Assembly: GCA_964433635.1 (NCBI GenBank)
Contig: CAYSSG010000076.1
Span: 1 to 6,466 of the forward strand
DNA: 6,466 bases
Origin: CAYSSG01 sp964433635
GTDB lineage: Bacteria > Atribacterota > Phoenicimicrobiia > Phoenicimicrobiales > Stramentimicrobiaceae
Direction of reading: 5' to 3'
The notes under the pieces are model-generated. The model was not told the origin of the DNA. It saw nothing but the letters and a program-made list of their open reading frames with translations, and ran no database searches. The translations under genes and the position numbers were made by a program. This document shows, piece by piece, positions 6,356 to 6,466 of the stretch (its first letter is position 1; each line of letters starts with the position of its first letter).

Positions 6356-6378
6356 TGAATAATTCATTCTGAATGAAT
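6355..6378. repeat. Overlapping ATTCAT/ATGAAT palindromes upstream of the promoter
   Basis: Two palindromes share an arm. ATGAAT-A-ATTCAT is at 6355-6367, and the 17-base repeat ATTCATTC-T-GAATGAAT with perfect 8-base arms is at 6362-6378. They abut the proposed -35 box on its upstream side, a position typical of activator sites. The one-base centre argues for a protein-binding site more than an RNA hairpin. The rest of the region out to 6466 has no recognised feature. Confidence 0.4.
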
Positions 6379-6466
6379 ATGAAAATAAGATAGATATAAG
6401 AAAAAGATACCTTCTACCTTAACTCGCTTTTAATGCAGGACAAATAGACAATCCCCAACAGGATAA

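Noticed and set aside
6414..6466. Minus-strand open frame running in from the window edge and ending at a TAG at 6414-6416, reading like a short hydrophobic tail (ILLGIVYLSC).
   Set aside because: Only 16 codons are visible and the other two frames are also open for 11 to 15 codons, so it cannot be told from chance. It could be the end of an upstream membrane protein gene, which the flanking sequence would settle.

Overview
The window holds one five-gene operon-like cluster, all on the minus strand. It is flanked by a hairpin-rich repeat at the low-coordinate end and a 366-base AT-rich regulatory region at the high-coordinate end. In order of transcription the genes are: a uroporphyrinogen-decarboxylase-fold (URO-D) protein, a Gfo/Idh/MocA dehydrogenase (IolG-type), a LacI-family repressor, a zinc-dependent medium-chain dehydrogenase (IolM-type) and a creatininase-family hydrolase (IolN-type). 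Every gene has its own Shine-Dalgarno sequence. The gaps are 46 to 108 bases, and none contains a convincing GC-rich terminator, so co-transcription is likely.

The clearest biological reading is inositol breakdown by the non-canonical route known from Thermotoga maritima, not the Bacillus IolBCDE route. IolG oxidises myo-inositol to scyllo-inosose. IolM oxidises this again to 3-dehydro-scyllo-inosose. IolN opens the ring hydrolytically to 5-dehydro-L-gluconate. The later steps (epimerisation to tagaturonate, then hexuronate metabolism) and an inositol transporter are not in the window. The LacI-family protein probably controls the cluster. Just downstream of a plausible promoter, ahead of the first gene, lies a near-perfect LacI-type palindrome with a central CG.

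The unexplained member is the leading URO-D-fold gene. It lacks the N-terminal signature of true heme-pathway HemE. It carries a His-X-Cys motif like the zinc site of corrinoid-linked methyltransferases such as MtaA, MtbA and MtgA. A role in demethylating methylated inositols is an attractive but unproven idea.

Region by region: 1-221 is non-coding, with a MITE/REP-like element of two inverted hairpin modules. 222-4732 holds iolN, iolM, lacI and iolG. 4733-4840 is an AT-rich spacer with a possible second operator. 4841-6100 is the URO-D gene. 6101-6466 is a non-coding promoter/operator region.

The organism is a bacterium with moderate-to-low GC, strong GGAG-type ribosome binding sites and very AT-rich spacers. 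The Thermotoga-type inositol enzymes and the URO-D methyltransferase-like protein suggest an anaerobe, perhaps Atribacterota, Thermotogota or Bacillota. The sequence alone does not settle the phylum.
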